A DNA stretch of 64,000 bases, taken from Sphingomonas pseudosanguinis (GTDB taxonomy: Bacteria; Pseudomonadota; Alphaproteobacteria; Sphingomonadales; Sphingomonadaceae). The stretch covers positions 1-64,000 of the forward strand of contig NZ_JACIDH010000010.1 of assembly GCF_014196255.1 (NCBI RefSeq). The letters are read 5' to 3'. The notes under the pieces are model-generated. The model had not been told where the DNA came from. It was given only the letters and a program-made list of their open reading frames with translations, and ran no database searches. Made by a program: the position numbers and the translations under genes. Below are positions 18,992 to 28,988 of the stretch, one piece after another (positions within the stretch are counted from its first letter, which is position 1; every line of letters begins with the position of its first letter).

Positions 18992-20710
18992 TCACCGCTT
19001 ACACGTATCCGCGACACCCGGGTCTAGGTCCAGACAGCGCCCGTCGACGCCCGTCATCGGCAGGCCGATCGTCGCGGCCAGCGTGGGCGCGATGTCGACC
19101 GTCTCGACCGACAGCGGCTGTTCGAAGCCGGCCATCCCCTTGCGCCAGAACAGGATCGGCACGCGGCGGTCATAGTCCCAGGGCGAGCCATGCGTCTCGA
19201 CATAGCCCGGCGTCGGCTCCTCGATCGTCGTCACGCGCGGGTTGAGCAGGATCAGCAGATCGCCCGAACGCGTGGGATCATAGGAGGATCGCGCCTTTTC
19301 CTTCAACGTCCAGGTCTCGGGCGGCGTGGTCGGCCAGGGCGTCGCGGCGATCTCGTCACGGGTCAGCGCGGCGGCGACCTGTGGCAATGCCTCGAACCGG
19401 CGCTTCGCCTCGGCCAGCACCTTGGCGCGCGTCGCGGCGGGCAGGTCGCGGTTGATATAGATGTCGCCTTCCGCGCTCATCATGATCGGCGGCGTGTTGG
19501 ACAGGCCCAGGTCGCGCGCGATCGCGGCGGCCATCGCCTTGGTCTTGGCCTCGGGCGCGACATGGCTTTCCATCGGCATGGCGCGGATCTGCTGCCGTTC
19601 GGTCATGTCATGCGCGCCGTGGTCGGCGGTCAGCATCACCTCATAGTCCACGCCGGTCTGGTCGAGCACCTCGAAGAAGCCCGCCAGCGAACGGTCGAGC
19701 TCGGCCATCTGGATACACATCTCGGTGCCTTGGGTGCCCAGCGCATGGCCGATATAGTCGGTCGCCGACAGGCCCACCGACAGGATGTCGGTCGCCGGCC
19801 CCTTGCCGAGCTGCATATCCTGCACGAAGCCCGCCGCCATCGCCAGCACCGCCGCGTCGGCGGCGGGCGAGACGCGGAACGCCTTCAGATCGCCCGCCGC
19901 GCGCTGGAAGCGGCCGGTGCCGATCGTCTGGCCGCCGACGGTGATCGGCCGGTCGAGCGGCTTGCAGAAACCGGGCAGCGGCAGCGCGTCCTGCGGGCGG
20001 GCGACCAGATCGGCCACAGCCTTGCGCGTGCGCTCGACCACCGGGGGCACCGCGCGGCCGGCATAGGAGACATAGGTCTTGCCGTCCCACCACCAGATCT
20101 CGTCCATCTTGTGGCCGCCCATCATCACCGCGGCGCGGTCCTTGCCCGCGACCGAGACGGTGCGCACGCGGCTGTCGGCGGTCTTCATCCGCTCGCCCAG
20201 CGTCGGCACCTTCAGATGCTTGTCCGAGACGGTGTAGTTGTTGTGGTCGTTGCCCGCGACGCTTTCGTCCTCCGAGCAATAGACGATCTTGTCGGCGCGG
20301 TTCACCGATTGGTCGACCCAGTTGTTGGCGATGATGCCGGTATGCGCGGGGCGATAGCCGGTCAGGATGGTCGAGTGGCCCGGGCACGTCTCGGTCGCGG
20401 CATGGCTCTGATAGCCTGAGGGAAAGACAGCGCCGGTCAACAGCCGCGCCATGCCGCCGGTAAAGCGGTTGCGATACTGCGCGAACAGATCGGCCGAGAA
20501 CTGGTCGACCGAGATCGCGACGATCAGCTTGGGCGGAGTCGTGGGGAAGGGGGGCAGCGGCGTCGTCGCCGGACGGTTGGTCAGGCTGGCGGGCGCGGGG
20601 CCGGGCTCCGGGCTGGCCTGCTGGGCGCTGGCCAAAGCGGGGGCCGAGGCGGCGAGCAGCGCGGCCGAGGCGAGGAGTGCGGTGCGAAGCGCGACGGGGA
20701 GCGGCGTCAT
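18992..20710 (-). CDS. phoK: PhoK-like alkaline phosphatase, exported
   Basis: 572 residues. An N-terminal signal peptide (ASAALLAASAPALASAQ) indicates export. The predicted nucleophile Thr lies in ATETCPGHST at residue 108, with Asn at 129 and a Lys-x-Arg pair at 190/192 (AGKDR). That spacing equals T89/N110/K171/R173 of Sphingomonas SPAP/PhoK. Metal-site segments SVDQFSADL, DYIGHALG and TADHGAHD are intact. It should release phosphate from monoesters in the periplasm. ATG 20710 is preferred because AAGG lies 6 nt upstream; the ATG two codons earlier has no spacing. It is divergent from dsbD. Confidence 0.87.
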   Translation of the reverse strand: MTPLPVALRTALLASAALLAASAPALASAQQASPEPGPAPASLTNRPATTPLPPFPTTPPKLIVAISVDQFSADLFAQYRNRFTGGMARLLTGAVFPSGYQSHAATETCPGHSTILTGYRPAHTGIIANNWVDQSVNRADKIVYCSEDESVAGNDHNNYTVSDKHLKVPTLGERMKTADSRVRTVSVAGKDRAAVMMGGHKMDEIWWWDGKTYVSYAGRAVPPVVERTRKAVADLVARPQDALPLPGFCKPLDRPITVGGQTIGTGRFQRAAGDLKAFRVSPAADAAVLAMAAGFVQDMQLGKGPATDILSVGLSATDYIGHALGTQGTEMCIQMAELDRSLAGFFEVLDQTGVDYEVMLTADHGAHDMTERQQIRAMPMESHVAPEAKTKAMAAAIARDLGLSNTPPIMMSAEGDIYINRDLPAATRAKVLAEAKRRFEALPQVAAALTRDEIAATPWPTTPPETWTLKEKARSSYDPTRSGDLLILLNPRVTTIEEPTPGYVETHGSPWDYDRRVPILFWRKGMAGFEQPLSVETVDIAPTLAATIGLPMTGVDGRCLDLDPGVADTCKR

Positions 20711-20777
20711 GGGCATCCTTGATGCAAAGCGGGAACGGCGGCGCTATGGAACGCCAAACGGGTATAGGGCAAGGTCG

Positions 20778-22802
20778 ATGCGCGGTTGGTTTTACATCCT
20801 GATGACGGCGCTGTTCATGATGGTCGCCGCCGCGCCCGTCATGGCCGACAGCGCGCCGCCGCCGGCGCCCGGCGCGATCCATCTGCCGATGCGGCTGGTG
20901 CCCGAAAGTGCTGCGCCGCGTGCCGGATCGACGGTCACGCTCGCCATCGCCGCCACGCCCGACAAGGGCTGGCATGGCTATTGGAAGAATGGCGGCGATG
21001 CCGGCCTGCCGACCGAGGCGCATTGGACCTTGCCCACAGGCGTCACGGCGGGGGGCTTGCGCTATCCGGTGCCGGGGCAGCTGAAGATCGCGGGCCTGAT
21101 GAACTATGTCTATGAGCGGCCCTTCGCGCTACTCGTCGACTTGTCCGTGCCCGCCGGGCTGACGGCCGGCACCGCGCTGCCCGTGTCGGTCAAGCTCGAC
21201 TATCTCGTGTGTACCGACACGATCTGCGTGCCCGAGAGCCAGACCCTGTCGACCCGGCTGACCATCGGCGACGGGGCGATCGACCCGTCGGTGCGCGCCG
21301 AGTTCGACCGCTGGCGCGCGGCCTTGCCCAAGCCGCTGGGCGGCGAGGGCGTGATCGAGACCCGGGGCAAGACGGTGCGCATCGCCGTGCCGCTCCCCGC
21401 CGCCGTGGCGGTCAAGGACGCCTATTTCTTCCCCGATCGCAGCGGCATTATCGACCATGCCGCCGATCAGGCGCTGGCGCGGCAGGGTGATCAGGCGATC
21501 CTGACCATCCCGGCCGCCGCCGTGCCGACGCCGGGACCGGTGTCAGGCGTGCTGTCGATCGGCGAGGGCAAGGGGCTGGCCTTTACCGCCAAGCCGGGGG
21601 CGATCGCGGATGCCGCCGATACGAGCAAGGGGTTCGGTGCGATCGCGCTGGCCTTTCTGGGGGCGGTGCTGGGCGGGTTGCTGCTGAACATCATGCCCTG
21701 CGTCTTCCCGATCCTGAGCCTGAAGGCGCTGAGTCTGGCGCGCGGCGGGGGCGACGAACGTCATGCCCGGACCGAGGCGCTGGCTTACACGGCGGGCGTG
21801 GTGCTGGTCTGTGTCGGGCTGGGCGTCATTCTGCTGGCGCTGCGCGCGGGCGGGCAGAGCGCGGGCTGGGCGTTCCAGCTTCAGGACCCGCGCGTGATCG
21901 GCGTGCTGCTGCTGCTGGTCGCGGGCATCGCCTTCAATCTGGCGGGGCTGTTCGAGCTGCCGACGCCCGCCTTTGCCGGGCGTTCGGGCGCGATGGGATC
22001 GTTCGCGACCGGCGCGCTGGCGGCGTTCGTCGCGACGCCCTGTTCGGGGCCGTTCATGGCCGGTGCGCTGGGCGCGGCACTGGTGCTCCCCGCCGCCGCC
22101 GCGCTGGCGGTGTTCGCCGGGCTGGGGATCGGCATCGCCTTGCCCTTCCTAGCGATCGGCTTCATCCCCGCGCTGCGGCGGCGGCTGCCCAAGCCGGGGA
22201 TGTGGATGGTGCGGCTGCGCCATATCCTGTCGGTGCCGATGTTCCTGACCGCGCTCGCGCTGGCCTGGATACTCGGGCAGGAGGCGGGGGTGACCGGCAT
22301 GACGCTGGGCCTCGCCGCCACGCTACTCGCCTCGCTCGGCTTCTGGTGGACGGGGCTGCGCCAGCATGGCGGCAAGGGGCGCGCCTTCTGGCCCGCGCTC
22401 GTCATGCTGGTGCTGGCGGTCGCGATCGTCGTGACGGTCAAGCCCGCCGCCGCCGTCGCCAAGTCGGCGGCCGACACCGCCTTTACCGAGGCCAAGCTGG
22501 ACTCGCTGCGCAAGGAGGGGCGGCCGGTCTTCGCCTATTTCACCGCCGACTGGTGCCTTAGCTGCAAGGTCAACGAGGCGGCCGCGATCGAGCGCTCCTC
22601 GGTCCGCGACGCGTTCGCCCGCAACAAGGTGGCGGTGCTGGTCGGCGACTGGACCGATGGCGATCCCGTGCTGGGACGGTTTATCGAGCGGCATAACCGG
22701 GCGGGGGTGCCGCTATACCTCTATTACGCGCCGGGCGCGAAAGAGCCGCAGGTGCTGCCTCAAGTGCTGACGCCGTCGATGCTGGAGAAGCTGGGGGCGT
22801 AA
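20778..22802 (+). CDS. dsbD: Thiol:disulfide interchange protein DsbD
   Basis: 674 residues. A signal peptide (residues 1-24) leads to an N-terminal periplasmic domain with the Cys pair CTDTIC. A central domain of about eight membrane helices contains the redox Cys residues in NIMPCVFP and ATPCSGPF. The C-terminal thioredoxin domain has DWCLSCK. It carries electrons from cytoplasmic thioredoxin to periplasmic thiols, for cytochrome c maturation and disulfide repair. The longer upstream frame is antisense to the phosphatase; ATG 20778 begins the signal peptide and follows AAGG. It is monocistronic, ending at a family A repeat. Confidence 0.92.
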   Translation: MRGWFYILMTALFMMVAAAPVMADSAPPPAPGAIHLPMRLVPESAAPRAGSTVTLAIAATPDKGWHGYWKNGGDAGLPTEAHWTLPTGVTAGGLRYPVPGQLKIAGLMNYVYERPFALLVDLSVPAGLTAGTALPVSVKLDYLVCTDTICVPESQTLSTRLTIGDGAIDPSVRAEFDRWRAALPKPLGGEGVIETRGKTVRIAVPLPAAVAVKDAYFFPDRSGIIDHAADQALARQGDQAILTIPAAAVPTPGPVSGVLSIGEGKGLAFTAKPGAIADAADTSKGFGAIALAFLGAVLGGLLLNIMPCVFPILSLKALSLARGGGDERHARTEALAYTAGVVLVCVGLGVILLALRAGGQSAGWAFQLQDPRVIGVLLLLVAGIAFNLAGLFELPTPAFAGRSGAMGSFATGALAAFVATPCSGPFMAGALGAALVLPAAAALAVFAGLGIGIALPFLAIGFIPALRRRLPKPGMWMVRLRHILSVPMFLTALALAWILGQEAGVTGMTLGLAATLLASLGFWWTGLRQHGGKGRAFWPALVMLVLAVAIVVTVKPAAAVAKSAADTAFTEAKLDSLRKEGRPVFAYFTADWCLSCKVNEAAAIERSSVRDAFARNKVAVLVGDWTDGDPVLGRFIERHNRAGVPLYLYYAPGAKEPQVLPQVLTPSMLEKLGA

Positions 22803-22805
22803 GAT

Positions 22806-22933
22806 CCTCCCCGGCACGGGGAGGGGGACCGCCGCGAAGCGGTGGTGGAGGGGGGTATCCGAAAAGGATGTCCTGTGCCGCACGCCCCCTCCACCAGCCT
22901 GCGGCTGGTCCCCCTCCCCGTACCGGGGAGGAG
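22806..22933. repeat. Palindromic intergenic repeat, family A
   Basis: A complete two-arm copy between dsbD and the ATP-grasp operon. The left inner hairpin is the CCGCGAAGCGG form and the right is ACCAGCCTGCGGCTGGT, so the arms are of two subtypes. Confidence 0.8.
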
Positions 22934-23008
22934 TGAATATCCCCCTTGTGTACCCCCATCATGCGGTGCAGCATGGAACCCGGCCGACAGGGGGAGCGTA
23001 ACAACCGG

Positions 23009-24508
23009 ATGGGGACTATCGCCGCGTTCGACGAAATCATGGGGGGGCTGGATGCTGCGGCGCCGCGCCCCGAACTGGCCGCCTTGCAACGCTGGCTCGA
23101 TCACACACCCGACACCGAACTACGCCGCCGCCAGCAATCGGCCGAGGCGACCTTCCGCCAGCTGGGCATCACCTTCGCGGTCTATGGCGAGAGCGACGCG
23201 GCCGAGCGGATCATCCCGTTCGACATCGTGCCGCGCGTCTTCCTGCACGACGAATGGGCGCGCCTGTCCGAGGGGCTGGTACAGCGGGTCGAGGCGATCA
23301 ACGCCTTTCTCGACGACATTTACGGCGAGCGGAAGATCCTGCGCGACGGCATTCTGCCGCCCGACCTGATCTTCGGCAATCCGCAGTTCCGCCCCGAGAT
23401 CGCAGGGATGCGCCCGCCGCACGGCGTCTGGGCGCATATCTGCGGCATCGACCTGGTCCGCACCGGGCCGGACGATTTCTTCGTGCTGGAGGACAATGCC
23501 CGCACCCCCTCGGGCGTCAGCTATATGCTGGAGAATCGCGAGGCGATGCTGCGGCTGTGCCCCGAGCTGTTCCGCCAGTTCCGGGTGGCCGCCGTCGACA
23601 GCTATCCCGACCGTCTGCTCGCCACGATGAAGTCGGTCGCGCCGCACGGCGTCGGCGAGCCGACTTGCGTCGTGCTGACCCCGGGTCATTACAATTCGGC
23701 CTATTACGAACACAGCTTCCTGGCGGATTCGATGGGGGTCGAGCTGGTCGAGGCGGCCGATCTGGTGGTGGACGACGACATCGTCTGGATGCGCACCATC
23801 GCGGGGCGGGTGAAGGTCGACGTCATCTATCGCCGCGTCGATGACGACTTCCTCGATCCGCTGGTCTTCCGGCCGGATTCGATGCTGGGCGTGCCGGGGC
23901 TCATCGCGGCCTATGCGGCGGGCAACGTCGCCATCCTCAACGCGCCGGGCAACGGCATCGCCGACGACAAGGCGATCTACAGCTATATGCCCGACATCGT
24001 CCGCTATTATTCGGGTGCCGAGCCCAAGCTGAGGAATGTCGACACCTGGCGCTGTCGCGAACCGGAGTCGCTGGCCTATGTCCTCGACCATCTGAGTGAG
24101 CTGGTGGTCAAGCTGGTCGACGGGTCGGGCGGCTATGGCATGCTGGTCGGCCCCACCGCGACCAGGGCGCAGATCGAGCATTTCCGCGCCGCGCTGATCG
24201 CCGAGCCGCATCGCTACATCGCGCAGCCGACGCTGGCGCTGTCGACCGTGCCGACGCTGGTCGAGAGCGGGGTCGCGCCGCGCCATGTCGATTTCCGCCC
24301 CTTCGTCCTCACCGGCCGTAACGGGGTAGAGGTGACGCCGGGCGGGCTGACCCGGGTCGCGCTGCGCGAAGGCTCGCTGGTCGTCAATTCCAGCCAGGGC
24401 GGGGGGACGAAGGACAGTTTCGTCCTGATGCCGCCCGAGCCCGATAGTTGGGTGCAGACCCAGACCCAGACCCAGATGTCGCAGATCCAGATGCAGGGGG
24501 ACCGCTGA
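23009..24508 (+). CDS. Circularly permuted type 2 ATP-grasp protein (DUF404/DUF407)
   Basis: 499 residues. The N-terminal circularly permuted ATP-grasp core has VFLHDEWARLSEGLVQRV, DFFVLEDNARTPSGVSYMLENR and later KLVDGSGGYGMLVGP. Such proteins ligate amines to carboxylates with ATP. Together with alpha-E and transglutaminase-like partners they form a conserved three-gene set predicted to make or modify a peptide, substrate unknown. ATG 23009 is preferred from the AGGGGGAG upstream. The C-terminus is a low-complexity Gln/Thr/Met tail (TQTQTQMSQIQMQ) encoded by CAGACC repeats. The stop overlaps the next ATG by one base. Confidence 0.88.
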   Translation: MGTIAAFDEIMGGLDAAAPRPELAALQRWLDHTPDTELRRRQQSAEATFRQLGITFAVYGESDAAERIIPFDIVPRVFLHDEWARLSEGLVQRVEAINAFLDDIYGERKILRDGILPPDLIFGNPQFRPEIAGMRPPHGVWAHICGIDLVRTGPDDFFVLEDNARTPSGVSYMLENREAMLRLCPELFRQFRVAAVDSYPDRLLATMKSVAPHGVGEPTCVVLTPGHYNSAYYEHSFLADSMGVELVEAADLVVDDDIVWMRTIAGRVKVDVIYRRVDDDFLDPLVFRPDSMLGVPGLIAAYAAGNVAILNAPGNGIADDKAIYSYMPDIVRYYSGAEPKLRNVDTWRCREPESLAYVLDHLSELVVKLVDGSGGYGMLVGPTATRAQIEHFRAALIAEPHRYIAQPTLALSTVPTLVESGVAPRHVDFRPFVLTGRNGVEVTPGGLTRVALREGSLVVNSSQGGGTKDSFVLMPPEPDSWVQTQTQTQMSQIQMQGDR

Positions 24509-25443
24509 TGCTGTCGCGGACCGCGTCCTCGCTCTACTGGCTGGGGCGCTATTTCGAACGGGCCGACTTCATCGCCCGGCTGGTCGAGGCGACGGTGCGG
24601 CTGGATGTCCTGTCGCCGCGATCGGCGGGGCTGGCGGCCTGGGGATCGGCGCTGGCCGTGACTGATACCGCCAGCGCCTTTGCCGAGGGCGGGCGTGAGT
24701 TGCGGCGGCGTGAGGTCGCCCGCTTCCTGACCGTCGAGACCTGTCACCCCGGCTCGATCGTCCGCTGCATCGACATGGCGCGCACCAATGCGCGCGCGGT
24801 GCGCACCGCGCTGACCCGTGAGGCGTGGAGCGCGATCAACCGCGCCTGGCTGCATTTCGAGGCGCGGCCCGGCGCCGAGGACCCGACTGCGGTCCTCAGC
24901 CTGGTCGAGGCGGTGAAGAACGAGACGCGCGGCTTCGAGGGCGCGGTCCACCGCATGCTGCGCAACCAGACGACCTGGTTCATCCGGCTGGGCCAGGCGG
25001 TCGAGCGCGCGGACAATACCGCACGGCTGCTCGACGTGAAATATCACATCCTGCTGCCGGCGGGCGAGCGGATCGGCGGCGTCGTCGACCGCGACCAGTG
25101 GACGACGATCCTTCAGACCGTGTCCGCCGTCACCGCCTATCGATGGCTCTATTCGGACGGGCTCAAGCCCTCGAACGTCATCGACCTGCTGATCGCGCGC
25201 GCCGAACTGCCGCGCAGCCTGGCGGCGTCGGTCGAGGAAACGGTGGACGTGCTGGGGCAGCTCGCCCGGCGGACGGGGCAGCATGGGGAGGCGGATCGAA
25301 TGGCGAGAGTGCGTGCGAACCGGATGAGCAAGACCCGCTCGGGCGACGTGATCGCGGGCGGGCTCCACCAATATCTCGAAGCCTTCATCCTGGAGAATGC
25401 CCAGCTGCACGGCGCGATCGGCCGCCAGTTCAAGTTCGCCTGA
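24508..25443 (+). CDS. Alpha-E domain protein (DUF403)
   Basis: 311 residues, all-helical, covering the whole DUF403/alpha-E family: MLSRTASSLYWLGRYFERADFIARLVE at the start, then NPS-like helical repeats and a terminal FILENAQLHGAIGRQFKF. It has no known catalytic site and probably acts as a partner of the adjacent ATP-grasp enzyme. The start codon overlaps the upstream stop (TGATG), and its own stop overlaps the next start the same way. The three genes are therefore a tightly coupled operon. Confidence 0.9.
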   Translation: MLSRTASSLYWLGRYFERADFIARLVEATVRLDVLSPRSAGLAAWGSALAVTDTASAFAEGGRELRRREVARFLTVETCHPGSIVRCIDMARTNARAVRTALTREAWSAINRAWLHFEARPGAEDPTAVLSLVEAVKNETRGFEGAVHRMLRNQTTWFIRLGQAVERADNTARLLDVKYHILLPAGERIGGVVDRDQWTTILQTVSAVTAYRWLYSDGLKPSNVIDLLIARAELPRSLAASVEETVDVLGQLARRTGQHGEADRMARVRANRMSKTRSGDVIAGGLHQYLEAFILENAQLHGAIGRQFKFA

Positions 25444-26204
25444 TGCGCATCGCCATCGAGCACCAGATCGTCCACCGCCCCACGCTGCGCGGCAAGGCCG
25501 TGGTCCAGATGCTGCGGCTGACCCCGGACAATAGCGACGACCAGACGGTCGTGCATTGGCGGATCGATGTCGATTGCGACGCGCGGATGCGGTCGGGCCG
25601 CGACGGGTTCGGCAATGCGGTGACGATGCTCTATATCGAAGAGCCGGTCGAGGCGGTGACGATCACCGCCACCGGCGACGTGCTGACCAGCGACGCCCAC
25701 GGCATCGTTCGCGGCAGCAACGAGACGCTGCCGCCGGCGCTCTACTTGCGCGGCACCGCCGCCACGCCGGCGAGCGAGGCGGTCACCGCCTTTGCCGCGG
25801 AGGCGGTCCGGCACTGTGATGGCCCCCTGGCGATGCTCCACGGCCTGAACGCCGCGATCCATCGCCGCTTCGCGAACGACGGCAAAGCGGCGGCGGAGTT
25901 ACTGAGTGTGGAGGAAGCGGGGCCGTGCGATCTCGCGCATCTGTTCTGCACCGGTGCGCGGTCGCTCGGTCTGCCGGCGCGGTTCGTGTCGGGCTTCGTC
26001 GCCGGGGAGCATGACGCGCGACCGCATTGCTGGGCGGAGGCCTATGTCGCGGAGATCGGCTGGGTCGGCTTCGATCCGGCAATCGGCCTGTCTCCGACCG
26101 ACACGCATGTCCGGGTCGCCGCCGCACTGGACGCCGCCGGCGCCGCACCGGTCGCGGGCGAGGCTTGGGGGGATCTGGTGCCGTTGACGGGCGAGACCCA
26201 ATAA
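25443..26204 (+). CDS. Transglutaminase-like cysteine protease/amidase
   Basis: 253 residues. An N-terminal beta-sandwich of the type found before bacterial transglutaminase domains (LRLTPDNSDDQTVVHWRIDVD) is followed by the papain-like core. The Cys/His/Asp triad is seen in GPCDLAHLF, RPHCWAEAYV and WVGFDPAIG. It is expected to hydrolyse or transfer an amide bond in concert with the ATP-grasp and alpha-E proteins. It is the third gene of the operon, overlapping the alpha-E stop by one base. A family C repeat follows. Confidence 0.9.
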   Translation: MRIAIEHQIVHRPTLRGKAVVQMLRLTPDNSDDQTVVHWRIDVDCDARMRSGRDGFGNAVTMLYIEEPVEAVTITATGDVLTSDAHGIVRGSNETLPPALYLRGTAATPASEAVTAFAAEAVRHCDGPLAMLHGLNAAIHRRFANDGKAAAELLSVEEAGPCDLAHLFCTGARSLGLPARFVSGFVAGEHDARPHCWAEAYVAEIGWVGFDPAIGLSPTDTHVRVAAALDAAGAAPVAGEAWGDLVPLTGETQ

Positions 26205-26212
26205 GGCGGACA

Positions 26213-26313
26213 AGCCCCTCCCCTTCAGGGGAGGGGACGGGGGTGGGGCGGTGCCGCAAGCTCTGCGCCTGTTGAGAGGCCCCACCCCAACCCCTCCCCT
26301 GAAGGGGAGGGGT
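26213..26313. repeat. Palindromic intergenic repeat, family C
   Basis: A two-arm inverted element: CCCCTCCCCTTCAGGGGAGG with a GGGGTGGGGCGG tail, and its complement on the right. A second copy is at 37848-37952. Confidence 0.78.
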
Positions 26314-26379
26314 TAGTTTGAATATGCATCGTCATCGCGCTTTGACGGAAGGGGTTGGGAAGAGGCCCCGTCCCCTCGG

Positions 26380-27177
26380 CTATTCCTCGCCCGCCTCGAT
26401 CGCGGTTTCGACGGCGGGCGGGCCGCCGATGTCGAGATTGTCGGGCGACAGCAGCGACCAGCCGCGCGGGCCGAGCGCCTCCAGCGGCTGATACCGGGTC
26501 TTGTACGCCATGCGCGGCGACCCCTTCACCCAATAGCCGAGATAGACATAGGGCAGACCCGCCGCCCGGGCGCGCAGGATGTGATCCATGATGATGAAAT
26601 TGCCCAGCCCCGGGCGGCTCTCATCCTCGGTATCGAAGAAGCTGTAGATCATCGACAGCCCGTCACCCTGCCGATCGGTCAGGCACGCGCCGAGCAGCCG
26701 CCCGCGCTCGCCATCGGGGCCGGTCGGCGCGCGATATTCGACCACGACCGACTGGACGGGGGACAGCTCGACCATGTCGGCATAATCGCTCTCGTCCATC
26801 GCCGCCATGCCGCCGCCGGGGTGGCGGCGGCCGAGATAGCGGCGCAGCAGCTCGAACTGTTCGGCGGTCGCCCAAGGCTGGCAGGCGGTGACCTCCAGAT
26901 CGGCATGACGGCGCAGCAACTTGCGCTGGGTGCCGTTGGCACGGAAGCCGTCGGCGACGACGCGCACCGAAACGCAGGCGGTGCAGCCCGCGCAGGACGG
27001 GCGATAGGCGACCCCCTGGCTGCGGCGGAAACCGATACGGCTCAGCGCCTCGTTCAGCTCGCCGGCATGCTCGCCATTGAGTTCGGTGAACACCTTGCGC
27101 TCCTCACGCCCCGCCAAATAGGGGCAGGGGGCGGGGCTGGTGACGAAAAAGCGCGGAAAACGGAAAGGCGCGGTCAC
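26380..27177 (-). CDS. bpt: Aspartate/glutamate leucyltransferase (Bpt, ATE family)
   Basis: A 265-residue aminoacyl-tRNA-protein transferase of the N-end rule. It adds Leu to N-terminal Asp or Glu and so marks proteins for ClpS/ClpAP. The N-terminal part has [13 protein letters not shown] and the Cys cluster [16 protein letters not shown]. The C-terminal GNAT-like domain has [19 protein letters not shown] and [21 protein letters not shown]. Length is normal. Monocistronic. Confidence 0.93.
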   Translation of the reverse strand: MTAPFRFPRFFVTSPAPCPYLAGREERKVFTELNGEHAGELNEALSRIGFRRSQGVAYRPSCAGCTACVSVRVVADGFRANGTQRKLLRRHADLEVTACQPWATAEQFELLRRYLGRRHPGGGMAAMDESDYADMVELSPVQSVVVEYRAPTGPDGERGRLLGACLTDRQGDGLSMIYSFFDTEDESRPGLGNFIIMDHILRARAAGLPYVYLGYWVKGSPRMAYKTRYQPLEALGPRGWSLLSPDNLDIGGPPAVETAIEAGEE

Positions 27178-27323
27178 CGCCGGGAACTTCCTTCAAGGAT
27201 TCGGGAACAGGAGTTTCTTAACGAATTTCCCCGCCAAGGGGATGGTCAGAAGCTGTTCGGAAACGGGACGATTGTCGAGAACCGGGGCCGGGGGCGGGCA
27301 GGGGACGCCGCCCCCGCCGGTCC

Positions 27324-28601
27324 TCAGGCCAGTTCCACCTGCGTGGTTTCGTAACCGGCGGCGCGCAGTGCCTCGATCAGGCGGTGGAGGTGCAGCGCGT
27401 CGCGTGTCTCGCACTCGATGTCGGTGATCAGGCCCTTGGCGGGCAGGGTGGTGAAGACGCGCTGGTGATAGACCTCGATGATGTTCACCCGCTCGCGATC
27501 GAAGATGCGCGCCACGTTGAACAGCGCCCCCGGCTGGTCCTGCAACCGGATGCGCAGGCGGGCGAGCCGGCCCGAGCGCGCCAGATCGCGCAGCAGCACA
27601 TTGGCGAGCAGGCGCGTGTCGATATTGCCACCGCACAGCACGATGCCGACCGTCTTGCCGCGAAAGCGTTCGGGATGCGACATCAGGGCGGCGAGACCCG
27701 CCGCGCCCGCGCCCTCGACGACCGTCTTTTCGATCTGGAGCAGTGCGCTGACCGATTCTTCCAGATGGCGTTCGTCGACCAGCACGATCTCGCGCACCAG
27801 CTGGGCCACCAGCTGCGACGTCAAGCCACCGGGCACCTTGACCGCGATACCCTCGGCCAGCGTATCGCCGGCGCAGGGCAGGTCGGTGCCGTTCAGCTTG
27901 TTGTACATCGACGGGAACAGCTCGGCCTGGACGCCGACCACCTCGACCGGCGGGGTGGCGGCCGCCGCGACCGTGGCCATGCCCGAGATCAGGCCGCCGC
28001 CGCCGATCGGCACGATCAGCGTGTCGATGTCGGGCGCGTCCTCCAGCATTTCGAGCGCCACCGTCCCCTGGCCGGCGATGACGCGCGCATCGTCGAAGGG
28101 ATGAACGAAGGTATAGCCGCGCTCCGCCTCCAGCTCGCGGGCATGGGCATAGGCCGCGTCGAAGGTATCGCCTTCCAGCACCACGGTGGCGCCGTGGCCC
28201 TCGGTCTGGACGACCTTCACGATCGGCGTGGTGCGCGGCATCACGATGGTCGCGGGCACGCCCAGCCGGTTGGCGTGATAGGCCAGCCCCTGCGCATGAT
28301 TGCCGGCCGAGGCGGCGATCACGCCCTTGGCGCGCGCCTCGTCGGAGAGTTGCAGCAGCGTGTTGAGCGCGCCGCGTTCCTTGTAGGCGGCGGTGAACTG
28401 GAGATTTTCGAACTTGAGGTAGACGGTGGCGCCGGTCAGTTGCGACAGGGTGCGGCTGATCATCGTCGGCGTGCGGACGATCCGGTCCGAAATCCGGGCA
28501 TGCGCGGCGCGGACATCGTCGATCGTGACGATGGGCGCGGCCTGCACGGGTGCGGCGGACGGGGTTACCGGAGCTGCCTCTTGGGCGGAACGACTGACCA
28601 T
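27324..28601 (-). CDS. ilvA: Threonine ammonia-lyase with C-terminal ACT domain
   Basis: 425 residues. The PLP-dependent fold II catalytic domain has the Schiff-base Lys in [19 protein letters not shown] for the ring-facing loop, and the phosphate-binding glycines [13 protein letters not shown]-terminal ACT domain (about 345-425) suggests allosteric control, likely by isoleucine or valine. It converts threonine to 2-oxobutanoate and ammonia. ATG 28601 follows AGGGCTGG; a GTG one codon earlier is possible. It differs from the truncated dehydratase at the right edge. Monocistronic. Confidence 0.92.
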   Translation of the reverse strand: MVSRSAQEAAPVTPSAAPVQAAPIVTIDDVRAAHARISDRIVRTPTMISRTLSQLTGATVYLKFENLQFTAAYKERGALNTLLQLSDEARAKGVIAASAGNHAQGLAYHANRLGVPATIVMPRTTPIVKVVQTEGHGATVVLEGDTFDAAYAHARELEAERGYTFVHPFDDARVIAGQGTVALEMLEDAPDIDTLIVPIGGGGLISGMATVAAAATPPVEVVGVQAELFPSMYNKLNGTDLPCAGDTLAEGIAVKVPGGLTSQLVAQLVREIVLVDERHLEESVSALLQIEKTVVEGAGAAGLAALMSHPERFRGKTVGIVLCGGNIDTRLLANVLLRDLARSGRLARLRIRLQDQPGALFNVARIFDRERVNIIEVYHQRVFTTLPAKGLITDIECETRDALHLHRLIEALRAAGYETTQVELA

Positions 28602-28676
28602 CACCCAGCCCTAGCCGATCGGGGGGCGGAGGTGAACCGTTTCGGAAAGAGTATAATGCTAGAGCCGTGCATCTTC

Positions 28677-28778
28677 TCCCCTCCCGCAGGCGGGAGGGGC
28701 CGGGGGAGGGCAGGGAGTCTCACCGAGACCATCGCCCGTGGCTTTCCCTCCCCCATCCCCTCCCGCCTGCGGGAGGGG
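28677..28778. repeat. Palindromic intergenic repeat, family B
   Basis: A two-arm inverted copy (CCCTCCCGCAGGCGGGAGGG ... CCCTCCCGCCTGCGGGAGGG) within the 387-bp divergent gap between ilvA and kup. The rest of that gap shows no gene or other motif. Confidence 0.8.
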
Positions 28779-28988
28779 CGTGCTTGCGGCGGGCGCTTGG
28801 TGCCTCCAGCCGCCGACCGACTGTTGCAACATCGCATCGCCCCGGCCACCAAATCTCCTCGCCGCGAAACAAGCGCAATGCGTCCGCGTTGCTGGCCTTT
28901 CAGGGCCATGCTAGGGGGCGGCGATGATCGAAGGGTTGCCACGGACAGTGCCGATGTTCCCGCCAATCGTCAGCCCGGCCACGTCGCG

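Noticed and set aside
27384..28988. 530-codon N-terminal extension of Kup
   Set aside because: It lies antisense to ilvA and through a repeat. Kup homology begins about 30 codons after ATG 28989.
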